NCBI GenBank assembly: GCA_003615045.1
Contig: ML014338.1
Coordinates: 1-25,531 of the forward strand
Length of the DNA: 25,531 bases
Source: Caulochytrium protostelioides
Taxonomy: Eukaryota > Chytridiomycota > Caulochytriomycetes > Caulochytriales > Caulochytriaceae
Direction: 5' to 3'
Every line of letters begins with the position of its first letter. Position 1 is the stretch's first letter. Below are positions 8,878 through 17,360 of this stretch, piece by piece. The position numbers were made by a program, and so were the translations under genes. The notes under the pieces are model-generated. The model did not search any database, was not told where the DNA came from, and saw only the letters and a list, made by a program, of their open reading frames with translations.

Positions 8878-9898
8878 GAGCAGGCGCTTTGTCGGGTGAC
8901 TGGAACAGGCCCACGCGCGCGTCGCGTGATTCGGCGCGGGCTCTTGGAAGGCTTCAGTGGGCCACGAGGACGGGCGCCGTCGGCGATGAAGAACGACGGC
9001 CGGTATGGGGTATGGGTGTAGAGAGGAGGAGAGCGTACCACCGGGGGCCCCAGTGGATCAGTGATGCTCAGGGCCGCGATGGCAGAAAACCGCAGACCTA
9101 TTTTAAGGCGGCTCGAATGCGATGTGAATCGGGAGGCAGATCAGGCGGCCAGCGCGGACAACGGCGACGGGGACGTCGGCGGCCCGAGGCGTAGCCGTGG
9201 CCAAGGCCCAGGCCGAGGCCGAGGCGTGGCGGCGCCGCGAGCGCGGGTGCGGGTGCGGGGACGACGTGGAAGCCGCGGGACAGGGGCCAGCACCGGGGGA
9301 TGCCAGCATATTGAAGCCAGCGGCGACGGGCCAGCGGCGCGGCGGCGACGTCGACCTTTGCACGTGGCAGCAGGCAACGTGCCGGAGGCAGCGGCGGCGG
9401 CAGCGGCGGCAGAGGCCTCGAGCCGGGCTCGAACGGCGACGACGACGGCGACGACGGCCAGGAATGCCACGAGCGGCGATGGTGATCCGGAAGCTTCTGT
9501 GGTCTCGCGTCGGAGATGGGTGATCGGAATGAACCGGGGAGGACGCTCGGTCGATGGAGAGAGAGATGGAAGGGGCTGCCAGCGAGCGGTAGCGATGGAA
9601 GGCCAATGAAGGCAAGAGCGTCTTTCCGACGAGAAGGTCTATTCGGCAGCAGCGGCTCGAAACCGCGGAGCGCAGGAGGCCCCGTAGCCGTGGCGATGGT
9701 GTTGTTCTGCCGTTCGGAGGGACCGTCCGGAGAGGAGAGTGGAGTGCGTGGGACGGCGAGCGAGGGTCAATGGCCACACGCAACGGAGCAGCGCCATTCT
9801 ATCACCGCGACGCTGGCCACGGCGGAGAGTATGAAGCAAAACTGGGCGAAACAAAAAAATGATATTCCACAGGCCGGGAGCGCGATGGACCGGCGGCC

Positions 9899-10479
9899 AT
9901 GCCACGATGCGGAGGGCGGCGGTGCGGTGAGGGGGGGCAGGACCAAGACGGGCGCTGGACAGCGTCACCGGACCACGACACGGCGACGCGATATCCGGCG
10001 GCTCGGACCATATGGATACTGCAGACAGGCACCTGTGGTCCCTTCATACGTCGCCACCGACGCGCACGTCGCACGACGCAGGGGCCGATACCGCTCGGCC
10101 TGGCTCGATGCGATTCGGCCGCGTCGGGTCCCGGGCGGGACGAGGCGCAGTCGGTGGGCGTCTCGGCCACCGGCGGCTCAGGAGCCCTGCCCGCGCCGGG
10201 TCCCGCGGGAGGCGCCTCGGACCTCCGCGTCGGCCGCCGCCGCCTCCAGACCGCCTCATCGGCCGCCGTCGCCGCCGCCGCCGGCGCCGCCGCCAGAAGC
10301 CCATGTCGCCTCGCGGAGGCCGCGGCGGCGGTCGACGCCATGGCGATGGCGATGGCGATGACCCGTCGACCCCGTCCGGCCGTGCGTAATGGTTGCGTCC
10401 CCCGGAGGGTGTCCTGCACGCCGGTGGGATGGCCCTCGGAGCGGCGCATGCCTCGATGGCGAAACGACGACGACCACGA

Positions 10480-10519
<40 letters not shown>

Positions 10520-11455
10520 ATCGGGTCGCGGAGGGCACGCCGTGGCGGCTCGTGGAGACGCTCCCATGGCGGATGTGCTCGAGGTCCGCCGTTCGCCATC
10601 GCTCCCCCGCCCTCACGGCGCAGCATCGCGGCCAAGCCGATGCAGTCGCAGGAGCCACAGCAGCTGCAGGAGCAGCCCGGTGGGGCAGAGCACGCTGTCC
10701 CTCGCTTGGCGGAGCGAGAGGCCCACCCGGACGGAGCAGGACCGGTGGGCGGCTTCCGAACGCGGGCTCGGGCTTCGAACGCCGTCGCTGGCGCCGCCGC
10801 CGGGGTCGCTGGCGCTGCACCGACCACCATCGACCCACCACGGCAGATGGCCTTCCTGCTTCCCGTGTTTCGGCGACGGCGGATGCCCTGGCGCATGAGC
10901 GCCTTCGCCGGCGCTGGCGTGAGGCAGGCCGGTTCCTCGGGACCACGCGCACGCCGCGCACGCCGGGCGTCGCATGCTTGCAGCGCAGCGCCGGTCTCGC
11001 CGATGCTGGCGCTCATGCGGCACGCGCTCCGACGGCGTGGGCGGGGGACATCGCTCCGTCACGCAGCCGTCCTCGCGGGCCATGGGCTCCCCCGCCACAA
11101 CGCGTATCCTCGGCTCTGCTGCACGGCTCGTGACGGTGCTCATGACGTTCATGCGCCTCGTCTGCCCGGGTGGGTCCGCACGCATGCGCCGCGCCCAACT
11201 CGAGCACTGCCTGCGGCAAGGAACGACGGACCTTGCCGAGCGTCACGCGATGGAGCGTGGGTCGACTGCCGAGATGGATGCCCTATCCGTGGTTGTCTTT
11301 GCTGTTGCGGTCGGCGCGGCGCTCCACGAGTCACGTCAGTCCGGGCTTCCACGATCCTGGGGATCCACGGTGGGCTGCCTTGGGCTCCATCGAAGGTCGT
11401 TACACCAGTCGTCACAAGCATCACCGTCGGGCTATGCTGCGGGCCGTCGCCATGA
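9899..11455 (+). CDS. Doubtful long ORF, hypothetical protein
   Basis: A 518-codon frame opens at the ATG at 9899. This is longer than I would expect by chance in DNA of this composition, and the hexamer repeats at 10340 and 10481 keep it in frame (MAMAMAM; alternating GD). The middle, about residues 84-150, has mostly G/C-ending codons. The product is otherwise Arg/Ala/Pro/Gly-rich, with no domain, signal peptide or membrane segment. A 404-codon minus frame (9802-11016) overlaps it and looks no worse, so the real coding strand is uncertain. It may be neither. Transcript evidence would settle it. Confidence 0.2.
10340..10360. repeat. Hexamer repeat ATGGCG x3.5
   Basis: Three perfect ATGGCG units plus ATG, in the PRL/SPC24 gap. 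Confidence 0.75.
10481..10519. repeat. Hexamer tandem repeat (GACGGC)x6.5
   Basis: Six perfect GACGGC units followed by GAC. It sits in the gap between the PRL gene and SPC24; on the plus strand it would encode alternating Gly-Asp in the doubtful 9899 frame. Confidence 0.9.
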
Positions 11456-12056
11456 TCGGCTCATGGCCCATGCGTCGGGGCAGCTCCGACTTTGCTCAGG
11501 CCCGCATCAACCGCATGGTTGGCGCGATGAAATACATCGCGCGTGCAGTCCACGCATGACCATCAGCCGCATGCTCTTGACTCGCTCGATGCTCGATGCT
11601 CGATGCTCGATGCTCGATGCTCGATGCTCGATACTCCATGACGTCCACAGCATGAAGGCGAGGTCGAATGGTGGGTACCGGTCAGCTGCCAAGGCATGCC
11701 CGCGAGATGGCTACGGGGCTCGCGTGACTCCGACGGCAGCGTGGCGAGAAGACGGCGCTTGGAGCGGACGGCTCAATGGGGCACCGACGTCCCCCACTAG
11801 GGCTTCCCGTTGTGGCGCAATCCCCCGCAGACGCCGGCTTCCGGTGGCCTCGTCGGCAGAAGGCGTGTCGCTGGCGTCGGCGGCCGCCGTCGTGGATGTC
11901 GATGCCGTGAGCGCTCTCTCATCCGGCTCCGGCGCCGTTCGCGACGCTCCGGATGGCGACGGCGGCGATCTCAAGGCGACCGCATCTTTCGTCCCTTCAG
12001 GTATGCGCTGGTGCGGGTGGTGGCACGCGCTTCCTGGATCGGAGCGGGCCGCTTGA
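10974..12056 (+). CDS. Doubtful ORF upstream of SPC24
   Basis: A 360-codon frame from the ATG at 10974. Only the last ~80 codons (around 11,820-12,000) have the G/C-ending codon pattern of real genes here. The frame runs through the heptamer repeat at 11585-11633, whose unit length would shift the frame with each copy gained or lost; that argues against coding. No domain recognised, and not in frame with SPC24. Probably chance or a spliced fragment. Confidence 0.12.
   Translation: MLAAQRRSRRCWRSCGTRSDGVGGGHRSVTQPSSRAMGSPATTRILGSAARLVTVLMTFMRLVCPGGSARMRRAQLEHCLRQGTTDLAERHAMERGSTAEMDALSVVVFAVAVGAALHESRQSGLPRSWGSTVGCLGLHRRSLHQSSQASPSGYAAGRRHDRLMAHASGQLRLCSGPHQPHGWRDEIHRACSPRMTISRMLLTRSMLDARCSMLDARCSILHDVHSMKARSNGGYRSAAKACPRDGYGARVTPTAAWREDGAWSGRLNGAPTSPTRASRCGAIPRRRRLPVASSAEGVSLASAAAVVDVDAVSALSSGSGAVRDAPDGDGGDLKATASFVPSGMRWCGWWHALPGSERAA
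11585..11633. repeat. Heptamer tandem repeat (CTCGATG)x6 plus one variant
   Basis: Six perfect CTCGATG units and a seventh reading CTCGATA, about 740 bp upstream of the SPC24 start. It has the same 7-bp period as the GTCGGAC array at 738-772, with a different sequence. Confidence 0.92.
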
Positions 12057-12372
12057 CCCCCGACGTCGATGGTCGCAGGTCGGAATGGCCAATCACCCGC
12101 GGACCCGCGCACCGCGCACGCACCCTTGACCCGTTCCATACCCGTCGCGCCGTGCACCCTTTCTCGAGAACCTCATAGCGCCGTGCATCGCCGCCGCCTT
12201 CACGCCCACGCGCTGTACGCGCTCCCGGCGGACGACCCGCGGTCCTGTCCCTCCGTGGCCGCGCGGCACGCGATCCCCACTCGGCGCCCGCGCGCTGCTG
12301 CCTTCCGCATCGCTTGTCCGTCCCGCCGTCGCTCGGGTCGTGGATGACCGCCCGCCGTCCGTGCTGCCCGCC

Positions 12373-13587
12373 ATGAGCCAGGCCGCGTCCACGCCGTCGC
12401 ACCCGGCGCCGATCGCGCCGGCCGCCGGCCCGACGCCGCGGCCCGCCACCCGCTTCCTCGCCAACGCCGGCGCCGGCGCCAGCGCCAGCCGCCGCAGCTC
12501 CCTCTCCCTCCCGACCTATGCCGCCGCGTACCCGCTGGCCTTCGCGCCGTCCGACAAGGGCGCCGTGACCGAGGGTGGCCGTGCCGACGGCGCCGCCACC
12601 GACGACGCCGAGATGGCCGATACGGACACCGTCGTGCTGCCCGGCGGCCGCCAGGCCGCCGCGGCCCGGAACGCCACGACGCCACGAGCACAGGCCCCCG
12701 CGCCGCCGCAGCCACCACCGTCGTCGCACCGGCCGTCGCAGTCGCATGGCCGGTCTGCCCTGCGTCGCGAGAGTCTCGGGGCTTCGCAGGCGACCGCCGA
12801 CGCCGGCCCCGGCGCCACGGCGGCGGCGGCGCCGTCGTCCGCAACGGACCTCTCGCCGTCCGCGATCCGGGAGACGCTGAACGAGGTGATGGCGCAGCTC
12901 GTGCCGGACGATGCCGTCGCGTGCTTGAGCGAGATCGGCCACCTGGTCGTGCAGACGAGCGGCGCGCGCGTGAAGCGGCTCGACGAGACGCGCGGGCTGT
13001 TGTTGGCGCTGAGCCACGCGGTCGACGCGGCGCAGCAGGAGGTCGCGGCCCTGGACGTCGACACGGCGCGGTCGCAGCATGCGCAGCGCGTGCAGGCCTG
13101 GGAGTCGGAGCTGGTGCAGACGCAGCAGCAGCACGACGCCGCCCACGGCGAGGCCCAGCGCTTGCAGGAGCGGGCTTTGCAGCTCGAAGAGGAACTCCGA
13201 CGCTTGGATCACGAGATTCACGCCTACGACGAAACGCCTTCCGAATCACACCAGTAAGTCATCCCTTTGAGCCGACAACGTCGCGCCCAGGATGTCCAGG
13301 AGATCCTTGGGATGCATGATACGGCCCGTGCTCACCCTCATGTTGATGCCATCGATGGCCCTCACTGGGAAAATGCGTACTCACCGCTTGTTGATGCTGT
13401 TACTTGTGATAGAATCCAACTCACTCTGTACCGAGCACTAGATATCTCCTTCCTGCCGGATGCGCAGGGTGAGCTCAATAAGTGTCTCGTGCGGTCGGCA
13501 TCACGCAATGACGTCCAAAGCGTGACCTTCGATGAGCACCATTCGCGCTTCTTTTATGCCAACCTCCTGTGGGATATGGCCATGTAA
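12373..13587 (+). CDS. SPC24: Kinetochore protein Spc24 (Ndc80 complex), two exons
   Basis: Exons at 12373-13253 and 13413-13587 give 351 residues. Spc24 dimerises with Spc25 and anchors the Ndc80 complex to the inner kinetochore. Residues 1 to about 158 are an unusual Ala/Pro/Ser-rich, probably disordered extension; typical Spc24 is about 200 residues. Residues about 160-185 form a helix (SAIRETLNEVMAQLV), about 195-285 a coiled coil rich in Gln/Glu/Leu heptads, and 294-351 the globular head. The head is diagnostic: LTLYRALDISF, then NKCLVRSASRNDVQSV, then SRFFYANLLWDM at the end, as in fungal Spc24. The start is the first in-frame ATG at 12373; the frame extends upstream only by non-ATG codons. 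Without splicing, translation would end at residue 294 and lose the head. It converges on TASP1, 84 bp between stops. Confidence 0.88.
13254..13412 (+). other. SPC24 intron 1 (159 nt)
   Basis: Donor CA|GTAAGT at 13254 is the fungal consensus. The acceptor TGTGATAG|AATCC ends at 13412, preceded by T-rich sequence. It is phase 2 and joins CA to A, giving Gln-Ile-Gln-Leu-Thr-Leu-Tyr, which restores the Spc24 head in frame. The donor supplies an in-frame TAA at 13255-13257 if the intron is retained. Confidence 0.85.
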
Positions 13588-13671
13588 ATACACATCAACC
13601 GCTATTAGCGGTACGCGACCAGCGACAACCATCCAGCGGTACCAGGCGATCCGGAGCCGGCGGCGCGATCG

Positions 13672-15606
13672 TCACCAGCGCGTGCCTGAGCGTGCGTGCT
13701 TCACCGGCATCGGAAAGGGCTGGGTCAGTAAGCGATAGGGCCGGTCGGCGGGTTTCTCGGACAAAACGAGCGTGGGCCGTGGGCACGGCGGCGGCGGCGT
13801 CGATGGCGATCCGGCGACCGGGAAACGCAGCAGCCCGATCATCATGTGGCGCGTCGTATGCATTAAAAACACGTCCGGCGCTGACCATGACCGAGACGTC
13901 GCCGCCGAGCGCCCATCCTGAGTCGCGCCTGGCGGCAATGTCGATGTCGAGGTTGATGTCGATGTCGATGTCGATGTCGATGTCGATGTTGATGCCAAAA
14001 GCAATGGTGCTGGGCCGTCGGCGTCCTCGCCAGACCGCTTCAGACGTTTCGCCGGTCGATCCGTTGGAGGGAGGGCCGACGGAGCGGTCCGCCGCCGATC
14101 CGAGGCCGTCGCCTCGTCGTCCGAGGCGGCGTCCGCCTCGTCGACGGTCTCCTGCCGCACGAGCAGCACGCCGACATCCGCATGGCCGGCGGCGGCGGCC
14201 TGCTGCGCCACCCACGGATCCGCGAGGAAGGCCGTCTCCATCCAGTGGCGCAGTCGCGCAGCCGGGTCCGGATGCGCGCCGACGTGCTCGATGCAGGCGC
14301 GCGCCACGGCGGCCAGCTGGATCTGCTCGCCCTGCCCGCTGACGCTGCACGCCCACCGCACGTGGCGGCGGCTCGCATCCCCGGGAAACTCGCGGGTATA
14401 AACACCGCACCCGAAGAGCGCGGCCTCCCCGATGCGGCCGGGCAGCTTGAGCGCGATGCCACCGCTCGACACGCCCGCAGCGGCGACGCAGCCCGGCTGG
14501 GGTCCATCTTCCGGCCCCGCCGGAGCGGACGCCACTGCCGAGGAGGCCCCCGGTGGCGTCGGCGTCGAAGACGTCAGCATGGCGACGGCACCCACGGTGT
14601 CGTTGAAGCGTGCCGTCTCGGCGTCGGCGTCGGCGTCGGCTGGAGCGGCGTCGGCGCCGTCTTGAGGGTCGTCGTCCACCCACGTGCGCCAGCGTTGCCA
14701 CGATCGGCGGGCCGACGGCGCGACAAGGTCCGGCGGCCGCGTTGGATCCGCCGTCGCCGGGGCTGCGCCGTCGCGGCAGCTGCCATGACCACCGCCGCCG
14801 TCGTCGTCGACACCGCCGCCGCCGTCGCGGCCGAACAGGTGCCGCCGGACGTCCGGTGAGGCGCGGGCCTGGGCGCCGGCCAGCACGAGCGGCGGGATCC
14901 GCCCGTGGGACCACACCCCGCGGCGGCGCGCGTCGTGCACGGCGCGCGCCCAGCGGATCGGATGCGCGGTCGCCGGCAGCGCGCCGACGCCGCCGAAGCC
15001 GTACGTGACCGGCGCGGCGACCCCGGCGTCCGGCGGCCCCGCGCCGGCGCCGGCGCCGCCGCCGCCCGCCGCCCAGAGCGTCGCGAGACTCGCGTCGCCC
15101 TCGACACGACCGTCAAAGGTCAGTTGACTGCCGTAGCCGCAGTTCGTGACGCCGTCGGCCTCCATCGCGGCGATGGCCTCGACGACGGCGGCGGCGGCGA
15201 CGGCGTCCTCGTGCCGCGGCGGGGGCTCGTACCGGGGTAGCGTGGCCCGATGGGGGGGCTCCGGCGCGGCCGGCGCGCTCGGCGGGGGCCGGGTCGCGGC
15301 GGCATGGGCCCGACGCAGCGCCGTGGCGAGGGCCGCCGCATGCTGCTGCCGCGACGATGCCGAGTGCACGCCGGCGCCCGAATGCACAGCGAGAAACGCC
15401 GTGGTCGTCGTCGATGGCGATGACGACGCCAATGGCGGCGAGGCCATCGCGGAGCCAGAGCACGACGGCGCACGCGACCTATGGAAAGCAGGACGCAGGC
15501 TCGGCGGGCTGCTGCCGCCGGCGTCCTCCGCGGTAGGGATGGCGTCCACCCGGGCGCCCGCCGCAGGTCGCTGCGCGGTCCCGATGCGGGGTCCACAGGA
15601 CCCCAT
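13672..15606 (-). CDS. TASP1: Taspase-1-like threonine endopeptidase (N-terminal nucleophile asparaginase family)
   Basis: 644 residues from the ATG at 15604-15606; Met54 of this model (codon at 15445-15447) also has a good start context and gives 591. Taspase 1 self-cleaves to expose a catalytic Thr, then cuts after Asp in nuclear regulators. Seen here: FLAVHSGAGV (about 71-80), VTNCGYGSQLTFDG (153-166), HGRIPPLVL, a Gly/Asp-rich linker (about 250-330), then the nucleophile T337 in NDTVGAVA preceded by Asp as in autocleavage sites, SSGGIALKLPGRIGEAALFGCG (380-401), and a C-terminal FLMHTTRHMMIG strand. Human Taspase 1 is about 420 residues; the excess is the linker, an acidic insertion and a (Ser-Thr)n run at about 539-556 from a hexamer repeat. 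Ordinary asparaginase is less likely, given the Taspase-specific ALKLPGR and MHTT blocks. Confidence 0.88.
   Translation of the reverse strand: MGSCGPRIGTAQRPAAGARVDAIPTAEDAGGSSPPSLRPAFHRSRAPSCSGSAMASPPLASSSPSTTTTAFLAVHSGAGVHSASSRQQHAAALATALRRAHAAATRPPPSAPAAPEPPHRATLPRYEPPPRHEDAVAAAAVVEAIAAMEADGVTNCGYGSQLTFDGRVEGDASLATLWAAGGGGAGAGAGPPDAGVAAPVTYGFGGVGALPATAHPIRWARAVHDARRRGVWSHGRIPPLVLAGAQARASPDVRRHLFGRDGGGGVDDDGGGGHGSCRDGAAPATADPTRPPDLVAPSARRSWQRWRTWVDDDPQDGADAAPADADADAETARFNDTVGAVAMLTSSTPTPPGASSAVASAPAGPEDGPQPGCVAAAGVSSGGIALKLPGRIGEAALFGCGVYTREFPGDASRRHVRWACSVSGQGEQIQLAAVARACIEHVGAHPDPAARLRHWMETAFLADPWVAQQAAAAGHADVGVLLVRQETVDEADAASDDEATASDRRRTAPSALPPTDRPAKRLKRSGEDADGPAPLLLASTSTSTSTSTSTSTSTSTLPPGATQDGRSAATSRSWSAPDVFLMHTTRHMMIGLLRFPVAGSPSTPPPPCPRPTLVLSEKPADRPYRLLTQPFPMPVKHARSGTRW
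13938..13991. repeat. Hexamer repeat ATGTCG inside TASP1
   Basis: Two perfect ATGTCG units, one variant, five perfect units and a final ATGTTG. On the minus strand it encodes the alternating Ser-Thr run of the Taspase-like protein. The 6-bp unit keeps the frame when copy number changes. Confidence 0.9.
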
Positions 15607-15878
15607 GGCGTGTGGTATGCGAAGCGGAGCGATCGACGAGCAAACAAACGCAATGACCGCTCCGACGTCGGGCTCTTCATGGCGCTGGGGCGACACTCGT
15701 GGATGGTGTGCTGGACCCCGCGTGGCGCCCCAGCCAGGCCAGGGCCCAGCGATGCCGCTACGGCTGGGGCTGACTCAGCGCACGGGCGCGGCCGCTGACG
15801 AATCCACCGTCTCGACGGGGGCGAACGCCACCAGCATGGCGCCCACGGACGCTGACGAATCCGCGGCCACGGTCGCGC

Positions 15879-15960
15879 CGATCCTGCGCTCGAAGCGATA
15901 TAGCCCCGCCGCCGCGGGCGGGGCTCTAACAGCATATAACAGCAGGATCGGCGATCCTGC
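15879..15960. repeat. Nested inverted repeat
   Basis: The inner arms AGCCCCGCC (15902-15910) and GGCGGGGCT (15917-15925) pair perfectly around a 6-nt loop. The outer arms CGATCCTGC (15879-15887) and GCAGGATCG (15942-15950) enclose them. A third copy, CGATCCTGC (15952-15960), can pair instead with 15942-15950 across a 1-nt gap. All arms are 9 bp and perfect. Confidence 0.85.
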
Positions 15961-16109
15961 GATGGAGCATGACGCGAGCGCATCGGCATCCCGCACGATG
16001 CGCCGGACCCACCGCGGCCTCCATGGCCGCACGGTCCCCGATGTCGCTCGCCCATCGACCATGCGCTCGGCTTGACTCCCCTGAAGAAACCGACGCGGCG
16101 TTCTGATCG

Positions 16110-16142
16110 CTCATCCCATGCTCATCCCATCCTCATCCCATT
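16110..16142. repeat. 11-bp tandem repeat (CTCATCCCATN)x3
   Basis: Three copies of CTCATCCCAT separated by one variable base (G, C, T), in the presumed promoter or 5' leader of the dioxygenase gene, 124-156 nt before its ATG. Confidence 0.9.
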
Positions 16143-16265
16143 CTCAGCCTGATCGCTCCCTCCGTGTCGCTCGCCGTGCTTCGTGACTGGCCCCGTCGCG
16201 TGACGGTCGTGCCCGTGGTGTCGGTCCGGACGCTGCTCCTGCGAACGCACTGCCCCGTCGGCACG

Positions 16266-17120
16266 ATGGCCACCGCCGAGAGGCCCCGCGCGCCGTCGCT
16301 GTTCGTGTCGCATGGCGGCGGCCCGATGCCGCTGCTCGGCGACGCCGCGCACCAGCCGCTCGTCGACTGGCTCACCTCGCCCGCCGCGCGAGCCCTCGTG
16401 GCCGACGCGCCCCAGGTCCGCGCCGTGCTCTGCGTCACGGCGCACTGGGAGCAGCCGCAGGTCACCGTCACGACGCAGGCGCAGCCCACGCTGCTCTACG
16501 ACTACCACGGCTTCCCGCCGGCCGCCTACGCGCTCCCCTGGGCCGCGCGGGCCCGGGGCGACGCGGCGGTGGCGCAGCAGATCCGCGACCGCCTCACGGC
16601 CGCGGGCGTCGCGAACGCCGCGGACGACCGGCGCGGCTGGGACCACGGCGTGTTCGTGCCGCTCATGCTGCTGCTCGGCGCCGCGCCGCGCGTGCCCGTC
16701 ATCCAGATGAGCGTGCTGGCGTCGCAGGACCCCGCCGCGCACCTCGCGCTGGGCCGCGCGCTCGCGCCGCTCCGCGACGACGGCATCGCCCTCGTCGCCA
16801 GCGGCATGGACTTCCACAACATGGCCGCGCTGCGCGCCGGCCTGGGCGGCGCGCTACCGGACCGCGGCGCGGCGCCCGTCAATGCCGCGTTCGCGGACGC
16901 CCTCGGGCAGGTCTGCCGGACGCCGTCCGTGGCGGCGCGGTGTGCGGCGCTAGCGCAGTGGACGGCGCTGCCCGGGGCGCGGGCCGCGCATCCCGCCGGC
17001 GCTGCCGAGCACCTGATGCCGCTGCTGGTCGCCGCGGCCGCGGGCGGCGAAGGCGCCGGCGAACCGGCCGTGACGTGGCGTCTCGCGGGCGCTCAGCTCA
17101 CGTGCTGGGTCTGGCGCTGA
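16266..17120 (+). CDS. LigB/DODA-type class III extradiol ring-cleavage dioxygenase
   Basis: 284 residues from the ATG at 16266, the usual size for the 4,5-DOPA dioxygenase/YgiD branch of the LigB superfamily. These enzymes open catechol rings next to the hydroxyls, using Zn or Fe(II). Seen: SHGGGP with H16, TAHWEQP with H60, YDYHGFPPAAY, GWDHGVFVPLMLL with H127, and ASGMDFHNM with H184. H16, H60 and H184 fit the metal ligands and H127 the active-site acid/base. This is the plant DODA/E. coli YgiD family, not the unrelated DOPA dioxygenase family of Amanita. The frame extends upstream only through a GTG, so 16266 is the sensible start. Codons end almost wholly in G/C. The real substrate cannot be read from sequence; no pigment-pathway genes lie nearby. 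Confidence 0.9.
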   Translation: MATAERPRAPSLFVSHGGGPMPLLGDAAHQPLVDWLTSPAARALVADAPQVRAVLCVTAHWEQPQVTVTTQAQPTLLYDYHGFPPAAYALPWAARARGDAAVAQQIRDRLTAAGVANAADDRRGWDHGVFVPLMLLLGAAPRVPVIQMSVLASQDPAAHLALGRALAPLRDDGIALVASGMDFHNMAALRAGLGGALPDRGAAPVNAAFADALGQVCRTPSVAARCAALAQWTALPGARAAHPAGAAEHLMPLLVAAAAGGEGAGEPAVTWRLAGAQLTCWVWR

Positions 17121-17320
17121 GTGGCTCGGCCGCGGCTGGGGGGGGTCGACGAGTCGACCCGCCGTCATATTTGTCGTTGGGACGGCCATTCCCGTGACGC
17201 ATGCCGCACCCGGAGGCGTTCCGAGGCGTGAGCGGCGTTCTCTGCCGATCACTCATGGGAAATACTGAATCAATTCTGACGATGGGCGTATCGCTGTGCG
17301 TGGCGCCGCTTCGGATCGGA

Positions 17321-17360
17321 GCGGGCCGGAAAGGGCCGGAAAGGGTCGGAAAGGGTTCCA
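17321..17360. repeat. Imperfect decamer repeat (AAGGGCCGGA)x4
   Basis: Four adjacent 10-bp units: GCGGGCCGGA, AAGGGCCGGA, AAGGGTCGGA and AAGGGTTCCA. About 200 bp beyond the dioxygenase stop codon. Confidence 0.75.

Larger units (their letters stand above)
8878..12372. other. 3.5-kb divergent intergenic region, PRL / SPC24
   Basis: The largest gap. It contains the repeats at 10340-10360, 10481-10519 and 11585-11633, and CGACGTCG palindromes at 9346-9353 and 12061-12068. Long frames exist on both strands (9899-11455 plus, 9802-11016 minus, 10974-12056 plus), but none contains a domain I recognise. A minus-strand frame at 9141-9470 begins with a hydrophobic stretch, MAFLAVVAVVVAV, then becomes Arg-rich; it could be a leader peptide or chance. 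No tRNA or rRNA signature seen. Confidence 0.5.
15607..16265. promoter_or_regulatory. Divergent promoter region TASP1 / extradiol dioxygenase
   Basis: 659 bp. It holds CGACGTCG at 15663-15670 (57 bp from the TASP1 ATG), a nested inverted repeat at 15879-15960, and an 11-bp triplet repeat at 16110-16142 near the dioxygenase start. A minus-strand 95-codon frame from the ATG at 16060-16062 has no recognisable feature and is not annotated. Confidence 0.5.

Noticed and set aside
7255-9021. 588-codon plus-strand frame opposite the PRL phosphatase
   Set aside because: Longer than the real gene, but only an antisense shadow of GC-rich codons; the minus strand carries the full phosphatase signature.
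13254-13290. Shorter SPC24 intron (37 nt) to the CCCAG acceptor
   Set aside because: Puts the head domain out of frame; only the acceptor at 13412 restores the conserved Spc24 C-terminus.
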